From an uncultured Mycoplasmatota bacterium (lineage in GTDB: Bacteria; Bacillota_I; Bacilli_A; RF39; UBA660): DNA of 30,017 bases. Position numbers and translations under genes: made by a program. The stretch covers positions 1 through 30,017 of the forward strand of contig USNG01000019.1 of NCBI GenBank assembly GCA_900556025.1, written 5' to 3'. Positions 14,676-22,882 of this stretch are shown one piece after another. Under the pieces are notes generated by a model. It was given only the letters and a program-made list of their open reading frames with translations. It did no database searches and was not told the origin of the DNA. Positions within the stretch are counted from its first letter, which is position 1; each line of letters starts with the position of its first letter.

Positions 14676-14704
14676 ATAATATCAAATTTTAATAATAAAA
14701 TCAA
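14676..14704 (-). promoter_or_regulatory. secE-nusG promoter
   Basis: On the minus strand, TTGATT (14704-14699), 17 bp, TATTAT (14681-14676) with a TG extension. This is nearly the same architecture and the same two hexamers as the rplK promoter. Confidence 0.8.
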
Positions 14705-14713
14705 GTATTTTAA

Positions 14714-14738
14714 TAAAAAAAGACTTAAAATTAAGCCT
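14714..14738 (-). terminator. Terminator of the rnr-smpB transcript
   Basis: On the minus strand AGGCTTA and TAAGTCT (one G-T pair) enclose a 4-base loop and are followed by seven T. The stop codon of the preceding gene overlaps the stem. Confidence 0.85.
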
Positions 14739-15045
14739 CTTCAATATTAATAATATTTTTAATCAATATTTTTTCACCATCAATAGTTAAAAGATAATCA
14801 TAACTTTTAGAAATAACAGTATAAGTTCCTTCACCATTAATAGTCTTTATATGAAATTTCTTTTTATAAATAAAATCATTACTTCTAAATAACTTATTTA
14901 TTTTTTGTTGCATTTCATATTCATTAGGAATAATGACTTCTTCTTTCTCATATTCAAAATCATTATCCTTATATGAATAAAATACTTCTTTATTATTATT
15001 AATTTTACTTAGATTATTAACAAATATTTTAGGAACTTTTTTCAT
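14731..15045 (-). CDS. Small protein of unknown function downstream of smpB
   Basis: A 104-residue soluble protein that I do not recognise. It begins MKKVPKIFVNNLSKINNNKEV, has an acidic tyrosine-rich segment (YSYKDNDFEYEKEEV), a short helix and a C-terminal beta-rich part (GEGTYTVISKSYDYLLTID). There is no signal, membrane span or metal-binding cluster. It follows smpB by 26 bases and ends at a terminator, so it belongs to the rnr-smpB transcript. A role near ribosome rescue or RNA decay is a guess from position only. Confidence 0.72.
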   Translation of the reverse strand: MKKVPKIFVNNLSKINNNKEVFYSYKDNDFEYEKEEVIIPNEYEMQQKINKLFRSNDFIYKKKFHIKTINGEGTYTVISKSYDYLLTIDGEKILIKNIINIEEA

Positions 15046-15071
15046 ATTACCACCTAAAACATTATATTACT

Positions 15072-15500
15072 TTAATATTCTAAATATTCATGTCTTTTAA
15101 TATCTCTTTCTTTTATAGTCTGCCTTTTATCATATAATTTTTTACCTTGACAAAGACCTAACTCTACTTTTAATTTATTCTTTTTAAAATATAATTTTAA
15201 AGGTATTAATGTATATTTATTAGTTTCAATTTCATGATTTATTCTAATAATTTCCTTTTTATGTAAAAGTAATTTTCTACTTCTTCTCTCATCATGATTA
15301 AATATATTACCTTCTTCATATTTGCCAATATACATATTTACAAGAAATACTTCATTATCTTTAATTCTAGCATAAGAATCATTAATATTAACATTTCCTA
15401 ATCGAATACTTTTTATTTCAGTACCCATAAGTTCTATACCAGCTTCATATGTAGATTTAACAAAATAATCATGATGTGCTTTTCTATTAACAATTTCCAT
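15072..15500 (-). CDS. smpB: tmRNA-binding protein SmpB
   Basis: Binds tmRNA (SsrA) and delivers it to stalled ribosomes in trans-translation. The 142-residue protein has the OB-fold landmarks ELMGTEIKSIRLGNVNINDSY (residues 24-44) and NHDERRSRKLLLHKKEI, and the C-terminal basic tail GKKLYDKRQTIKERDIKRH that enters the empty mRNA channel. Length is slightly below the usual 150-160. It starts one base after the rnr stop codon, in the conserved rnr-smpB order. The tmRNA gene itself is not in this window. Confidence 0.97.
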   Translation of the reverse strand: MEIVNRKAHHDYFVKSTYEAGIELMGTEIKSIRLGNVNINDSYARIKDNEVFLVNMYIGKYEEGNIFNHDERRSRKLLLHKKEIIRINHEIETNKYTLIPLKLYFKKNKLKVELGLCQGKKLYDKRQTIKERDIKRHEYLEY

Positions 15501-15501
15501 A

Positions 15502-17847
15502 TTATAACTTCCCTACTAAAGCAAAATCAATTTCCCTTAATTCTGGATTACTTCCAATACATTGAACAAGAATTTTATCACCATATCTATATACTACTCT
15601 TCCACGTCTTGTATAACCATAAACATTTTCATTATAATCAAAATCAAATGGTTTTATATGAGTTGCTATAAATTGCTCTATTTCATTTTTATCAGTCATA
15701 TCTTTAAGAAGTAATGAATCTTCACGATTAATAATATAATCTACTCTTCCTTCAATATATTTATCATTTGTTTCAACAAAGAAACATCCATTCATAGTTC
15801 CATCAATTGTTGCTTCAAATACTTGACCAATTTTATCTTCCATATACTTAGCATTATAGTAATCATCAACAGCATACTCACATTCAGCACTAACTTTTTC
15901 ACATTCAGAAATATGATCACACACTTCAGGCAAATAAGAACTCCAAAATCTAGCAGTCGCATCACTATCATCATGATCAACTATAAATGTTCTAAATATT
16001 GTATGAACTAATAAATCTGCCATTCTTCTAATTGGACTAGTAAAATGGCAATAATTCTCACTAGCTATTCCAAAATGTCCCATATTATCTGGAGAATATC
16101 TAGCTTTTTGCATACTTCTAAGTAACTTTTTACTAAGTATTCTAAAATTATCTTTTTCACTTAAATATTCTAATAATTCTTGAATATCTTTACTACTTAC
16201 ATTATCAGAATTAATTTTACGAGGATAATTTATTCCAAAAACACCTAGCATATTCATAAAGTCATCAATCTTTTTAGGATTAGGTTGTTCATGAATTCTA
16301 AATACAAAAGGAACCATTCTTGGAAAAATAGTACTTAACATAGTACATGTATAAATAGTAAATCCTTCATTAGCAAATATCATATGATTTTCAATTAATT
16401 CTTCAGCCTCTCTTTGTACACGAGGTTTAACATCTATAATATTATCATTTTCATCAAATATTTGTTTTTGTTCACTACTTTCAAAATTAATCTTACCTCT
16501 TTTTTCAAGTCTACTTCCCATAATCTTAGATATTTTACTCATTAACTTAATTACATCTCTTATAGGAATATTTATTTCATTACCAGGTTTAATATCATCA
16601 CTTTTATTAAATTCTAATAATCTATCAACAGTAATACAATTTTTAAAAGCAATATCTTCGGCAGTTTCATTTTCTTTAACAGTATACTTAATTGTAGTGT
16701 AATCTTTAGTATCTTCAGTTTCTTTATTTTCAATTATATCTTGAACTGCATCATAATTCATTTTCTTTTTAGATTTAATAACAGATGTAAATACTTCAGA
16801 ATTAACTATTCTACCAGAATGATCTATTTCCATAGTACATGTCATAGCAAATCTATCTTCATTAGGATTTAAAGAACAAATTCCATTAGATAATTCAACT
16901 GGTAACATAGGTCCAACCTTATTAGCTAAATAGTCAGAATTTCCTTTATGTTCAGCATATTTCCATATAGCAGAACCCATCTTAACATAATAACTAACAT
17001 CTGCAATATCTACTGTAACTTTATAGTTTCCATTTGGTAAAACTTCATCTTGAACAGCATCATCTATATCTTTAGTATCTTTACCATCAATTGTAGTAGT
17101 TGTATCCCCTCTTAAATCTATTCTTCCATGAGATATTTCTTTTTCAATATCTTTTGGATCTAAATTTTGTGGAAACTTTTTTGCTTCTTCTTTAACTTCT
17201 TCTGGGAAAAATAAATCGACATTGAATTCACTTGCTATCATAGCAATCTCAGTTTCATTTCCAGGAGCATTTTTATGTCCAATGACTCTATCTATCTTAG
17301 CTAATACTTTACCTCTAGATATATCTTTAACATATGCTAAATGAACTATTAAACCATCAACTAAAGTAAAATTACATTCATCTAAATCTACAACTACTTC
17401 ATAAGGAAGTTTTTTATCTAAACAAACAACACTTAATTTACCATCATTATCAACAATTTCACCTAGACTTCTTCCTAAAGAACGAGATAATATTTTTACA
17501 ACTCTTCCCTCACCCTTATCTTTACTTATATATTCTACTAATACAGTATCTTTATCATAAGCACCTTTTAAATTATTTCTAGCTATAAAAATATCTTCAC
17601 CATCTTTTATTAACAAATGAGCATTACCTTTCTCATGAACATCAAGAACACCAGTTAATAAATCATTAAGAACATATGTATTACCATGAGAAACTCTTAA
17701 TATACTATCTCTACACATTAAATCCAATTCATGAACAACTTCTCTAAGTTCTGAAACACTATAATCTTTCTTAATATGTTCCATTATTTCAGTTGGATTC
17801 ATTCTTTTATTATTATCTTTAATTATTTGTAATAACTTATCTCTCAT
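15502..17847 (-). CDS. rnr: Ribonuclease R with an inserted LysM-like segment
   Basis: Processive 3'-5' exoribonuclease that degrades structured RNA. The 781-residue protein has an N-terminal winged-helix part (1-60), cold-shock/OB domains (about 62-235), the RNB catalytic domain (about 240-590 onward) and a C-terminal S1 domain (about 671-755). The metal-binding aspartates are intact in TIDGKDTKDIDDAV (Asp254, 260, 262, 263), as is the signature HFTSPIRRMADLLVH at 601-615. Unusually, residues about 387-429, between MNYDAVQDIIEN and the RLEKRGKINF motif, form a LysM-like module. It is in frame with normal flanking sequence, so it is an insertion and not a frameshift. GAGGTTAT serves as the ribosome binding site. 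smpB follows directly. Confidence 0.97.
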   Translation of the reverse strand: MRDKLLQIIKDNNKRMNPTEIMEHIKKDYSVSELREVVHELDLMCRDSILRVSHGNTYVLNDLLTGVLDVHEKGNAHLLIKDGEDIFIARNNLKGAYDKDTVLVEYISKDKGEGRVVKILSRSLGRSLGEIVDNDGKLSVVCLDKKLPYEVVVDLDECNFTLVDGLIVHLAYVKDISRGKVLAKIDRVIGHKNAPGNETEIAMIASEFNVDLFFPEEVKEEAKKFPQNLDPKDIEKEISHGRIDLRGDTTTTIDGKDTKDIDDAVQDEVLPNGNYKVTVDIADVSYYVKMGSAIWKYAEHKGNSDYLANKVGPMLPVELSNGICSLNPNEDRFAMTCTMEIDHSGRIVNSEVFTSVIKSKKKMNYDAVQDIIENKETEDTKDYTTIKYTVKENETAEDIAFKNCITVDRLLEFNKSDDIKPGNEINIPIRDVIKLMSKISKIMGSRLEKRGKINFESSEQKQIFDENDNIIDVKPRVQREAEELIENHMIFANEGFTIYTCTMLSTIFPRMVPFVFRIHEQPNPKKIDDFMNMLGVFGINYPRKINSDNVSSKDIQELLEYLSEKDNFRILSKKLLRSMQKARYSPDNMGHFGIASENYCHFTSPIRRMADLLVHTIFRTFIVDHDDSDATARFWSSYLPEVCDHISECEKVSAECEYAVDDYYNAKYMEDKIGQVFEATIDGTMNGCFFVETNDKYIEGRVDYIINREDSLLLKDMTDKNEIEQFIATHIKPFDFDYNENVYGYTRRGRVVYRYGDKILVQCIGSNPELREIDFALVGKL

Positions 17848-17864
17848 ATCATAACCTCACAATA

Positions 17865-17873
17865 ATTTTAACA
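17865..17873 (-). promoter_or_regulatory. Extended -10 promoter of rnr-smpB
   Basis: The minus strand reads TGTTAAAAT between the secG terminator and the rnr start, 17 bases before the ATG. It is the same extended -10 as at queH, likewise just after a terminator. Confidence 0.5.
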
Positions 17874-17875
17874 CA

Positions 17876-17909
17876 TAAATAAAAAAGTTCATAACAAATA
17901 TGAACTTTT
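17876..17909 (-). terminator. Terminator of secG
   Basis: Ten-bp arms aaaagttcat and atgaactttt enclose a 7-base loop; the minus strand continues TTTTTTATTT. It partly insulates rnr from secG transcription. Confidence 0.87.
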
Positions 17910-17925
17910 TATACACTATTTTATT

Positions 17926-18138
17926 CTATATAGATAATATAAATGAAATAATAATAAATGCAAAACCTAAAAGATAAGTAATATTAGTAATAAACTTTTC
18001 AGCTCCTCTTTCTTTAGATTTACCAAGTAACATACTATTTCCACCAGTAATAATTTGACTAGCATCACTAGCTTTATTACTTTGTAACAACACTATCATT
18101 ATTAATAAAACAGATATTACCATTAATACTTTTTCCAT
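17926..18138 (-). CDS. secG: Preprotein translocase subunit SecG
   Basis: Small accessory subunit of SecYEG. The 70-residue protein has two membrane spans (about residues 3-19 and 48-68) around the conserved cytosolic loop, with VLLQSNKASDASQIITGGNS matching the VLLQxxKxxG...GG pattern of SecG. It has its own promoter, and the order eno, secG, rnr, smpB is the one seen in Bacillus, which supports the call. Confidence 0.95.
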   Translation of the reverse strand: MEKVLMVISVLLIMIVLLQSNKASDASQIITGGNSMLLGKSKERGAEKFITNITYLLGFAFIIISFILSI

Positions 18139-18161
18139 GATTTTTCCTCGCTTCGATAAGT

Positions 18162-18190
18162 ATTATACTATAAAACTATATAATATGCAA
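18162..18190 (-). promoter_or_regulatory. secG promoter
   Basis: On the minus strand, TTGCAT (18190-18185), 17 bp, TATAAT (18167-18162). The -35 lies just after the stop codon region of the upstream gene (ending at 18192). Confidence 0.72.
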
Positions 18191-18191
18191 A

Positions 18192-19076
18192 TTATTTTAG
18201 TACAGTTTCAAGTGAATTAGATAGTATATAATAACCATTTTCATTTTCTTGTAATACAACTACACCATTAATTTCTCTATTCATATTAGTTTTAGCAATA
18301 TACTCTAATGTATATTTTTTACCAATTCTAGATTTATATTTAACACTTTCAATATTTATAATATATTCATTTAATCTTTTAATATTAGTTACAGCATATG
18401 CATTATATTTATATAAACTATTATTATTTAAAATCTCATATGGTACATCTAATCCTTTACCAGTAACATCTTTAAATACTGACTTTAATTTATTTATATC
18501 AATTATAGTTTTATTAACAATACTATTTTCATCATAACTTATATTTTTCAAACAAAAATTACTAACATCTTCACTACTAACATTAATCCAATTTAATTTA
18601 TTTCTCATTTCTTCCATTATTTCACTTTCACTTTTAGAACAAATAAGATCACAATTTAAAGATTTATTTAGTTTCTTCTGGTTATAATAGCAGTTAGATA
18701 CAGACTCAACATAAAGATTATCTACTTCACTTTTAGACTTTCCAAGAACACTCTTATATAAATTATTTAAATCATTATCACTCATAATAGAATGATAGAA
18801 AAAGTTAGTATATTCCAAATCCAAAATACTAAATGATTGATTAAGTATATCATCAGAATTATAATTCAAAAGTCCAATTAATGGAGAATAACTAAGATCA
18901 TAATCTTCACTAACATATTTAGTAGTCAAATAATCAAAAACATTTGTTTCAATAGTATCTTTTATTTTATTATTTAAATTTATCAACAAATAAACAATTA
19001 CACCTAAAACAATAACTAATATTGCAGAACTAATTATTATAATTTTTTTCTTTTTATCTTCATTCATTTTTATCAT
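18192..19076 (-). CDS. Membrane-anchored exported protein of unknown function
   Basis: A 294-residue protein (291 if the ATG at 19067 is used). A Lys-rich start is followed by one hydrophobic signal anchor (about residues 12-33, IIIISSAILVIVLGVIVYLL). The exterior part is mixed helical and beta. It holds several cysteines (SNCYYNQKK, LNCDLIC, SNFCLKN) that could form disulfides, in keeping with the exported thioredoxin encoded elsewhere in the window. The C terminus (GVVVLQENENGYYILSN) is beta-rich. It overlaps the end of eno by 17 bases with GAGGAG as the ribosome binding site, so it is translationally coupled to enolase. I recognise no family. Confidence 0.78.
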   Translation of the reverse strand: MIKMNEDKKKKIIIISSAILVIVLGVIVYLLINLNNKIKDTIETNVFDYLTTKYVSEDYDLSYSPLIGLLNYNSDDILNQSFSILDLEYTNFFYHSIMSDNDLNNLYKSVLGKSKSEVDNLYVESVSNCYYNQKKLNKSLNCDLICSKSESEIMEEMRNKLNWINVSSEDVSNFCLKNISYDENSIVNKTIIDINKLKSVFKDVTGKGLDVPYEILNNNSLYKYNAYAVTNIKRLNEYIINIESVKYKSRIGKKYTLEYIAKTNMNREINGVVVLQENENGYYILSNSLETVLK

Positions 19077-20301
19077 TCAACTCCTCTTCAATTTTAAGAA
19101 GTCTGTTAAACTTACAAATTCTCTCTCCTCTAGAAACAGAACCACATTTAACAAATGGTATATTTAATGCAACTGCAACATCAATTATAAATGTATCAGT
19201 TGTTTCCCCACTTCTATGTGACATGATAGTAGTATAATGATTCTTTTTAGCAAAAACAACTGTTTCTAACATTTCATAAAATGTTCCAATTTGGTTAGGC
19301 TTTATAAGTATAGAATTACACATATGTTCTAGAACACCTTTTTTAAGCTCATTAATATTAGTAACAAACAAATCATCACCAACTATATTTATTTCTTTAC
19401 CAAGCCTCTCTGTAATTAATTTAAATCCATCATAATCATCCTCATCAAAAGGATCCTCAATAGAAATAATTGGATAATTACCAAGTAAATCTAAATAATA
19501 ATCTAATAACTCCTCATAATTCAAAAATTTATCTTCAATTTTATATTTTTTAGTTTCTTTATTATATAAAGATGAAGCAGCAATATCCAAAGCAATAAAT
19601 ACATCATTGCCAGGAATATAACCAGCACTTTCAATAGACTTAACTATATAATTTAAAGCACTCTTATTATCATTTAAATTAGGTGCAAAACCACCTTCAT
19701 CACCAACAGATGTAGCAAGCATATCTTCATCTAGTAGAGTCTTTAATGAATGAAATACCTCACTAGCACATCTAAGTCCTTCACTAAAGCTTTCTTTCTT
19801 TGGAACAATCATAAATTCCTGAATATCCAAATTATTTTTAGAATGCATACCTCCATTGATAATATTAAACATCAATTTAGGAATTTTCTTTTCTCTAGGA
19901 TTCAAATACTCATAAACTTCTTTACCAGCCTCAAAAGCGCTAGCCTTTAAGCATGCAATACTAACGCCTAATATAGCATTAGCACCTAAATTACTCTTAT
20001 TTGAAGTACCATCAAGATTAATCATAGTTGTATCAATCTCTTTTTGATGAGATACTTCCATGCCAACTAAAGCATTACTTATTATAGTATTAACATTATT
20101 AACAGCTTTTCTAACCCCTTTACCAAAATATCTTCCATCATTATCCCTTAATTCAATAGCTTCCCTACTACCAGTTGAAGCTCCAGATGGAACAGATGCA
20201 ATTCCTTTAAATCCTCTTTCAGTTGTAACCTCAACCTCAACTGTAGGAAAACCTCTAGAATCCAATATTTCTCTAGCTTTAATACTCGCAATTTTGCTCA
20301 T
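19060..20301 (-). CDS. eno: Enolase (phosphopyruvate hydratase)
   Basis: Interconverts 2-phosphoglycerate and phosphoenolpyruvate in glycolysis. The 413-residue protein is a little shorter than the usual 425-435 and rather divergent, but the active site is present: VPSGASTGSREAIELRD, the glutamate in LDIQEFMIVP, GDEGGFAPN, metal ligands in ALDIAASSL, SIEDPFDEDD and VGDDLFVTN, the lysine in ILIKPNQIGTFYE, SHRSGETTDTFI, and the C-terminal GSVSRGERICKFNRLLKIEEEL. Two positions differ from the common pattern: NGGMHSKNN in place of NGGAHADNN, and Pro after the catalytic lysine. GGAGGG precedes the ATG. It is probably functional. Confidence 0.97.
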   Translation of the reverse strand: MSKIASIKAREILDSRGFPTVEVEVTTERGFKGIASVPSGASTGSREAIELRDNDGRYFGKGVRKAVNNVNTIISNALVGMEVSHQKEIDTTMINLDGTSNKSNLGANAILGVSIACLKASAFEAGKEVYEYLNPREKKIPKLMFNIINGGMHSKNNLDIQEFMIVPKKESFSEGLRCASEVFHSLKTLLDEDMLATSVGDEGGFAPNLNDNKSALNYIVKSIESAGYIPGNDVFIALDIAASSLYNKETKKYKIEDKFLNYEELLDYYLDLLGNYPIISIEDPFDEDDYDGFKLITERLGKEINIVGDDLFVTNINELKKGVLEHMCNSILIKPNQIGTFYEMLETVVFAKKNHYTTIMSHRSGETTDTFIIDVAVALNIPFVKCGSVSRGERICKFNRLLKIEEELNDKNE

Positions 20302-20329
20302 GATATTCCCTCCGAATATTTATAATAAC

Positions 20330-20335
20330 ATTATA
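20330..20335 (-). promoter_or_regulatory. Probable -10 box of eno
   Basis: A perfect TATAAT on the minus strand, about 28 bases before the eno ATG; no clear -35 is visible at 16-18 bp. It is divergent from the FemAB gene promoter 20 bases away. Confidence 0.45.
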
Positions 20336-20353
20336 CTATTTTTTTTCTAAATA

Positions 20354-20362
20354 TGCTATAAT
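20354..20362 (+). promoter_or_regulatory. Extended -10 promoter of the FemAB gene
   Basis: TGCTATAAT (TGn plus perfect TATAAT), 25 bases upstream of the ATG at 20388, with AAGGAGG just before the start. Confidence 0.62.
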
Positions 20363-20387
20363 TAATCTTGATAAAAAGGAGGATCCT

Positions 20388-21641
20388 ATGACAATAAAAG
20401 AGATAGATGGAAATGTGTTCGGTGAATTTGCAAGTAATCATATGCTTAAAAATTACTTTCAAACAAAAGAATATGGTGATTTAATGAAATATAGTGATTT
20501 TTCAGTCATGTACATTGGAGCTTTTCAAAACAATATTTTAATTGCCGCAAGTTTAATATTACACAAATCTATCGGAACAGGAATGAGATATGGGTATGCC
20601 CCAAGAGGATTTTTAGTAGATTATTATGATACAGATTTACTTTCAGAATTCACAAAGAAAGTTAAAGATTTCTTCTTCAAAAGAGGATTTGCTTTCATAA
20701 AAATAAATCCAGAAATAACATATTCAACAATAAATTTTGATGAAAAAAGCAAAACAATAAGCTCAAGAAATAAAAAATTAATAGATCAATTAAAAAACTT
20801 AGGTTATGATAAATTAAAAGATAATTTATATTTTGAATCTTTATTACCAAAATATACACCAATAATAAATCTTCAATCTTATGACAAAAATGTTTTAGAT
20901 AAAAATATGCTAGATAATATGAAAAAATATGAATTAAGTGGTGTAAAAATTGTAAGTGGTGGTGAAAATGATTTAGAAACATTCTATAAATTTGTCGACG
21001 ATAAAGAAACAAAAACATTAACATACTACAAATATTTTTATAACACTTTTGTTAAAAGTAATATGGTTGATTTATTGCTAATAGAAGTTAACTATGATAC
21101 ATATGTCAAATATCTTCAAAAAGAATATATATTTGAACAAGAAAAAAATGAAAAAATTAATATAGAATTTCATGATAATCCAAATAATGCAGATATATAT
21201 AATAGAAAAATGAAATCAGACCAAATTATGGCAAGAATTTCTTCAGATATTGCAACAGCCAACAATAGAATGAAAGATAACGATATAAAAGAAATTATTG
21301 GTGGCGCATTTATAGTAAAATATCAAGGAAGAATTACAATTATAATGACTGGTAACAATAGTGAATTTACTGGAATAGACGTTAAAACATATTTATACTA
21401 CAAAATAATTGAAGAATATAAAAAAGCGGGATACTTATATTTAGACTTGAATGGAATAACTGCTGATTTTAGTGAAACAAATCCATACAAAGAATTAAAT
21501 AAATTCAAATTAAAATACAAACCACAAGTATATGAATATATTGGTGAATTAGATTTAATAGTTAATAAACCATTTCATCAACTACTATGGTCAACAAACA
21601 AAATTCAAAAAGAATTTTATAAACCTGCAATAAAAAAATAA
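20388..21641 (+). CDS. FemAB-family peptidoglycan interpeptide-bridge aminoacyltransferase
   Basis: Uses aminoacyl-tRNA to add amino acids to the lysine side chain of lipid II, building the peptidoglycan cross-bridge (FemX, FemA, MurM type). The 417-residue length is typical. Landmarks are the N-terminal NYFQTKEYGDLM, YGYAPRGFLVDY (residues 64-75), FIKINPEI, and the C-terminal GNNSEFTGIDVKTYLYYKIIEEYKKAGYLYLDLNG pattern, here quoted in parts. An NPYKELNKFKLKYKPQVYEY motif near the end is characteristic. Residues about 240-300 are charged and helical, fitting the coiled-coil arm. It has its own promoter and terminator, so it is a single-gene unit. Which amino acid it adds cannot be told. Confidence 0.93.
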   Translation: MTIKEIDGNVFGEFASNHMLKNYFQTKEYGDLMKYSDFSVMYIGAFQNNILIAASLILHKSIGTGMRYGYAPRGFLVDYYDTDLLSEFTKKVKDFFFKRGFAFIKINPEITYSTINFDEKSKTISSRNKKLIDQLKNLGYDKLKDNLYFESLLPKYTPIINLQSYDKNVLDKNMLDNMKKYELSGVKIVSGGENDLETFYKFVDDKETKTLTYYKYFYNTFVKSNMVDLLLIEVNYDTYVKYLQKEYIFEQEKNEKINIEFHDNPNNADIYNRKMKSDQIMARISSDIATANNRMKDNDIKEIIGGAFIVKYQGRITIIMTGNNSEFTGIDVKTYLYYKIIEEYKKAGYLYLDLNGITADFSETNPYKELNKFKLKYKPQVYEYIGELDLIVNKPFHQLLWSTNKIQKEFYKPAIKK

Positions 21642-21673
21642 TCGTTCAACTTAATGAACGATTTTTATTTTTA
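21640..21673. terminator. Bidirectional terminator between FemAB and InlB-repeat genes
   Basis: Nine-bp arms aatcgttca and tgaacgatt enclose a 6-base loop, with T-rich tracts on both strands, so it serves both convergent genes. Confidence 0.9.
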
Positions 21674-21676
21674 AAA

Positions 21677-22777
21677 CTAATACTCATATTTTTTATAGTT
21701 TTTATTTAATAAATAAAGCATTAATAAAAGTACAGCTACAGCGCTAATTCCTACACAAAAATATACATTTTTATATAAAGGTATTCTCTTTTCGATATCA
21801 AGATTATTGTACTTATCAACAGAAAGATTTAATAATAATTTATCTTCATCATCTCCATAAATAAAGGCATAATCATCCTCATATTTATCATTACCATATT
21901 TTAAAACCATATTAGAAGACGCAATTTCTTTATTTTTTAAAGTTTTAATAGTAACCTTATGTTCTCCTTCGATAACATCATTTAATTCAAATTTACCAAA
22001 CTTATCAGTAACAGTTCGATAATCATTATCATCTATTGATACGAAATAATATTGCATCACTACACTATTAGCATCTTTTAACACACCATTTAAAGTTACA
22101 GTTTTTTTATGTACCCATCTAGCATAAAGCGTAATTTCAAAATCCTTACATTCAAATTTGCTTAAATCAGGATTAAATATCATAGAAAGATCAACTTTAT
22201 TTTTTAAATCAATGTCATAATACCAACCATTAAAATTATAATTCTCTTTTGTAGGTATTGGAATGTTTAATTTAAAATTAGTAATGTTTCTACTAGTCAA
22301 AACTACTTTATCAACTTTAGAACCACCATTTGTTTCAAAATTAACAGTTAAAGATATCTCGTTAGGACATTGAATATTAGGAATCCATCTAGCATACAAA
22401 GTAATATCTTCATATCCAATTATACAACCGTTTATATCATATTTTTCTAAATATTTCACATCTTTTGTAGTTGTACCTTCAAATCTTTTATTAAATTTTT
22501 CATCATAATACCAACCAGCAAATATAAACCCTTGCTTTTCAGGAACAGACATTACATCAACCTTATCACAATTAGCACATGTATCAATTGAAACAATACT
22601 CTTGTTACTATTAGTTACAAAATTTAATTTATAATTGTTATTTGATACTTTATCACATTTAGAGGCAGCACTCACACTAGCCATAACAACATTTATACTA
22701 TTTTTCGACGTAATAAAAGAAACAATTGTTAAAATTAAAGATAATCCAATGACAATATATAATATTTTTTTATTCAT
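21677..22777 (-). CDS. Surface protein with two InlB-type repeats, a CnaB/SdrD-like domain and a C-terminal membrane span
   Basis: A 366-residue exported protein. Residues about 5-22 form the signal or anchor (LYIVIGLSLILTIVSFIT). Two InlB B-type repeats follow: FAGWYYDEKFNKRF ending in TLYARW (about 85-130) and FNGWYYDIDLKNKV ending in TLYARW (about 178-222). Next is a carboxypeptidase-regulatory or CnaB-like beta-sandwich (about 227-285), with SIDDNDYRTVTDKFGKFELN. A membrane span (VYFCVGISAVAVLLLMLYLL) and a short basic tail end it; there is no LPXTG motif. Paired cysteines (CANC near residue 67) are noted. It is convergent with the FemAB gene. A cell-surface role is inferred. Confidence 0.85.
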   Translation of the reverse strand: MNKKILYIVIGLSLILTIVSFITSKNSINVVMASVSAASKCDKVSNNNYKLNFVTNSNKSIVSIDTCANCDKVDVMSVPEKQGFIFAGWYYDEKFNKRFEGTTTKDVKYLEKYDINGCIIGYEDITLYARWIPNIQCPNEISLTVNFETNGGSKVDKVVLTSRNITNFKLNIPIPTKENYNFNGWYYDIDLKNKVDLSMIFNPDLSKFECKDFEITLYARWVHKKTVTLNGVLKDANSVVMQYYFVSIDDNDYRTVTDKFGKFELNDVIEGEHKVTIKTLKNKEIASSNMVLKYGNDKYEDDYAFIYGDDEDKLLLNLSVDKYNNLDIEKRIPLYKNVYFCVGISAVAVLLLMLYLLNKNYKKYEY

Positions 22778-22819
22778 AAATACAACTCCAAATATAAATT
22801 ACTATTCTAGTATATATTA

Positions 22820-22848
22820 AGGATATCATTACACAATCATATTGTCAA
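22820..22848 (-). promoter_or_regulatory. Promoter of the second InlB-repeat gene
   Basis: On the minus strand a perfect TTGACA (22848-22843), 17 bp, TATCCT (22825-22820) with a TG extension. An ACAAT-ATG-ATTGT inverted repeat (22845-22833) covers part of the -35 and spacer. An alternative TATACT lies a little downstream with TTGTGT as -35. Confidence 0.65.
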
Positions 22849-22882
22849 TTATACAAATAAAAAAGACAATTAATGTTTTTAA

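Noticed and set aside
15792..16011. Open frames on both strands within rnr
   Set aside because: They overlap the conserved RNB domain of RNase R and have no start signals.
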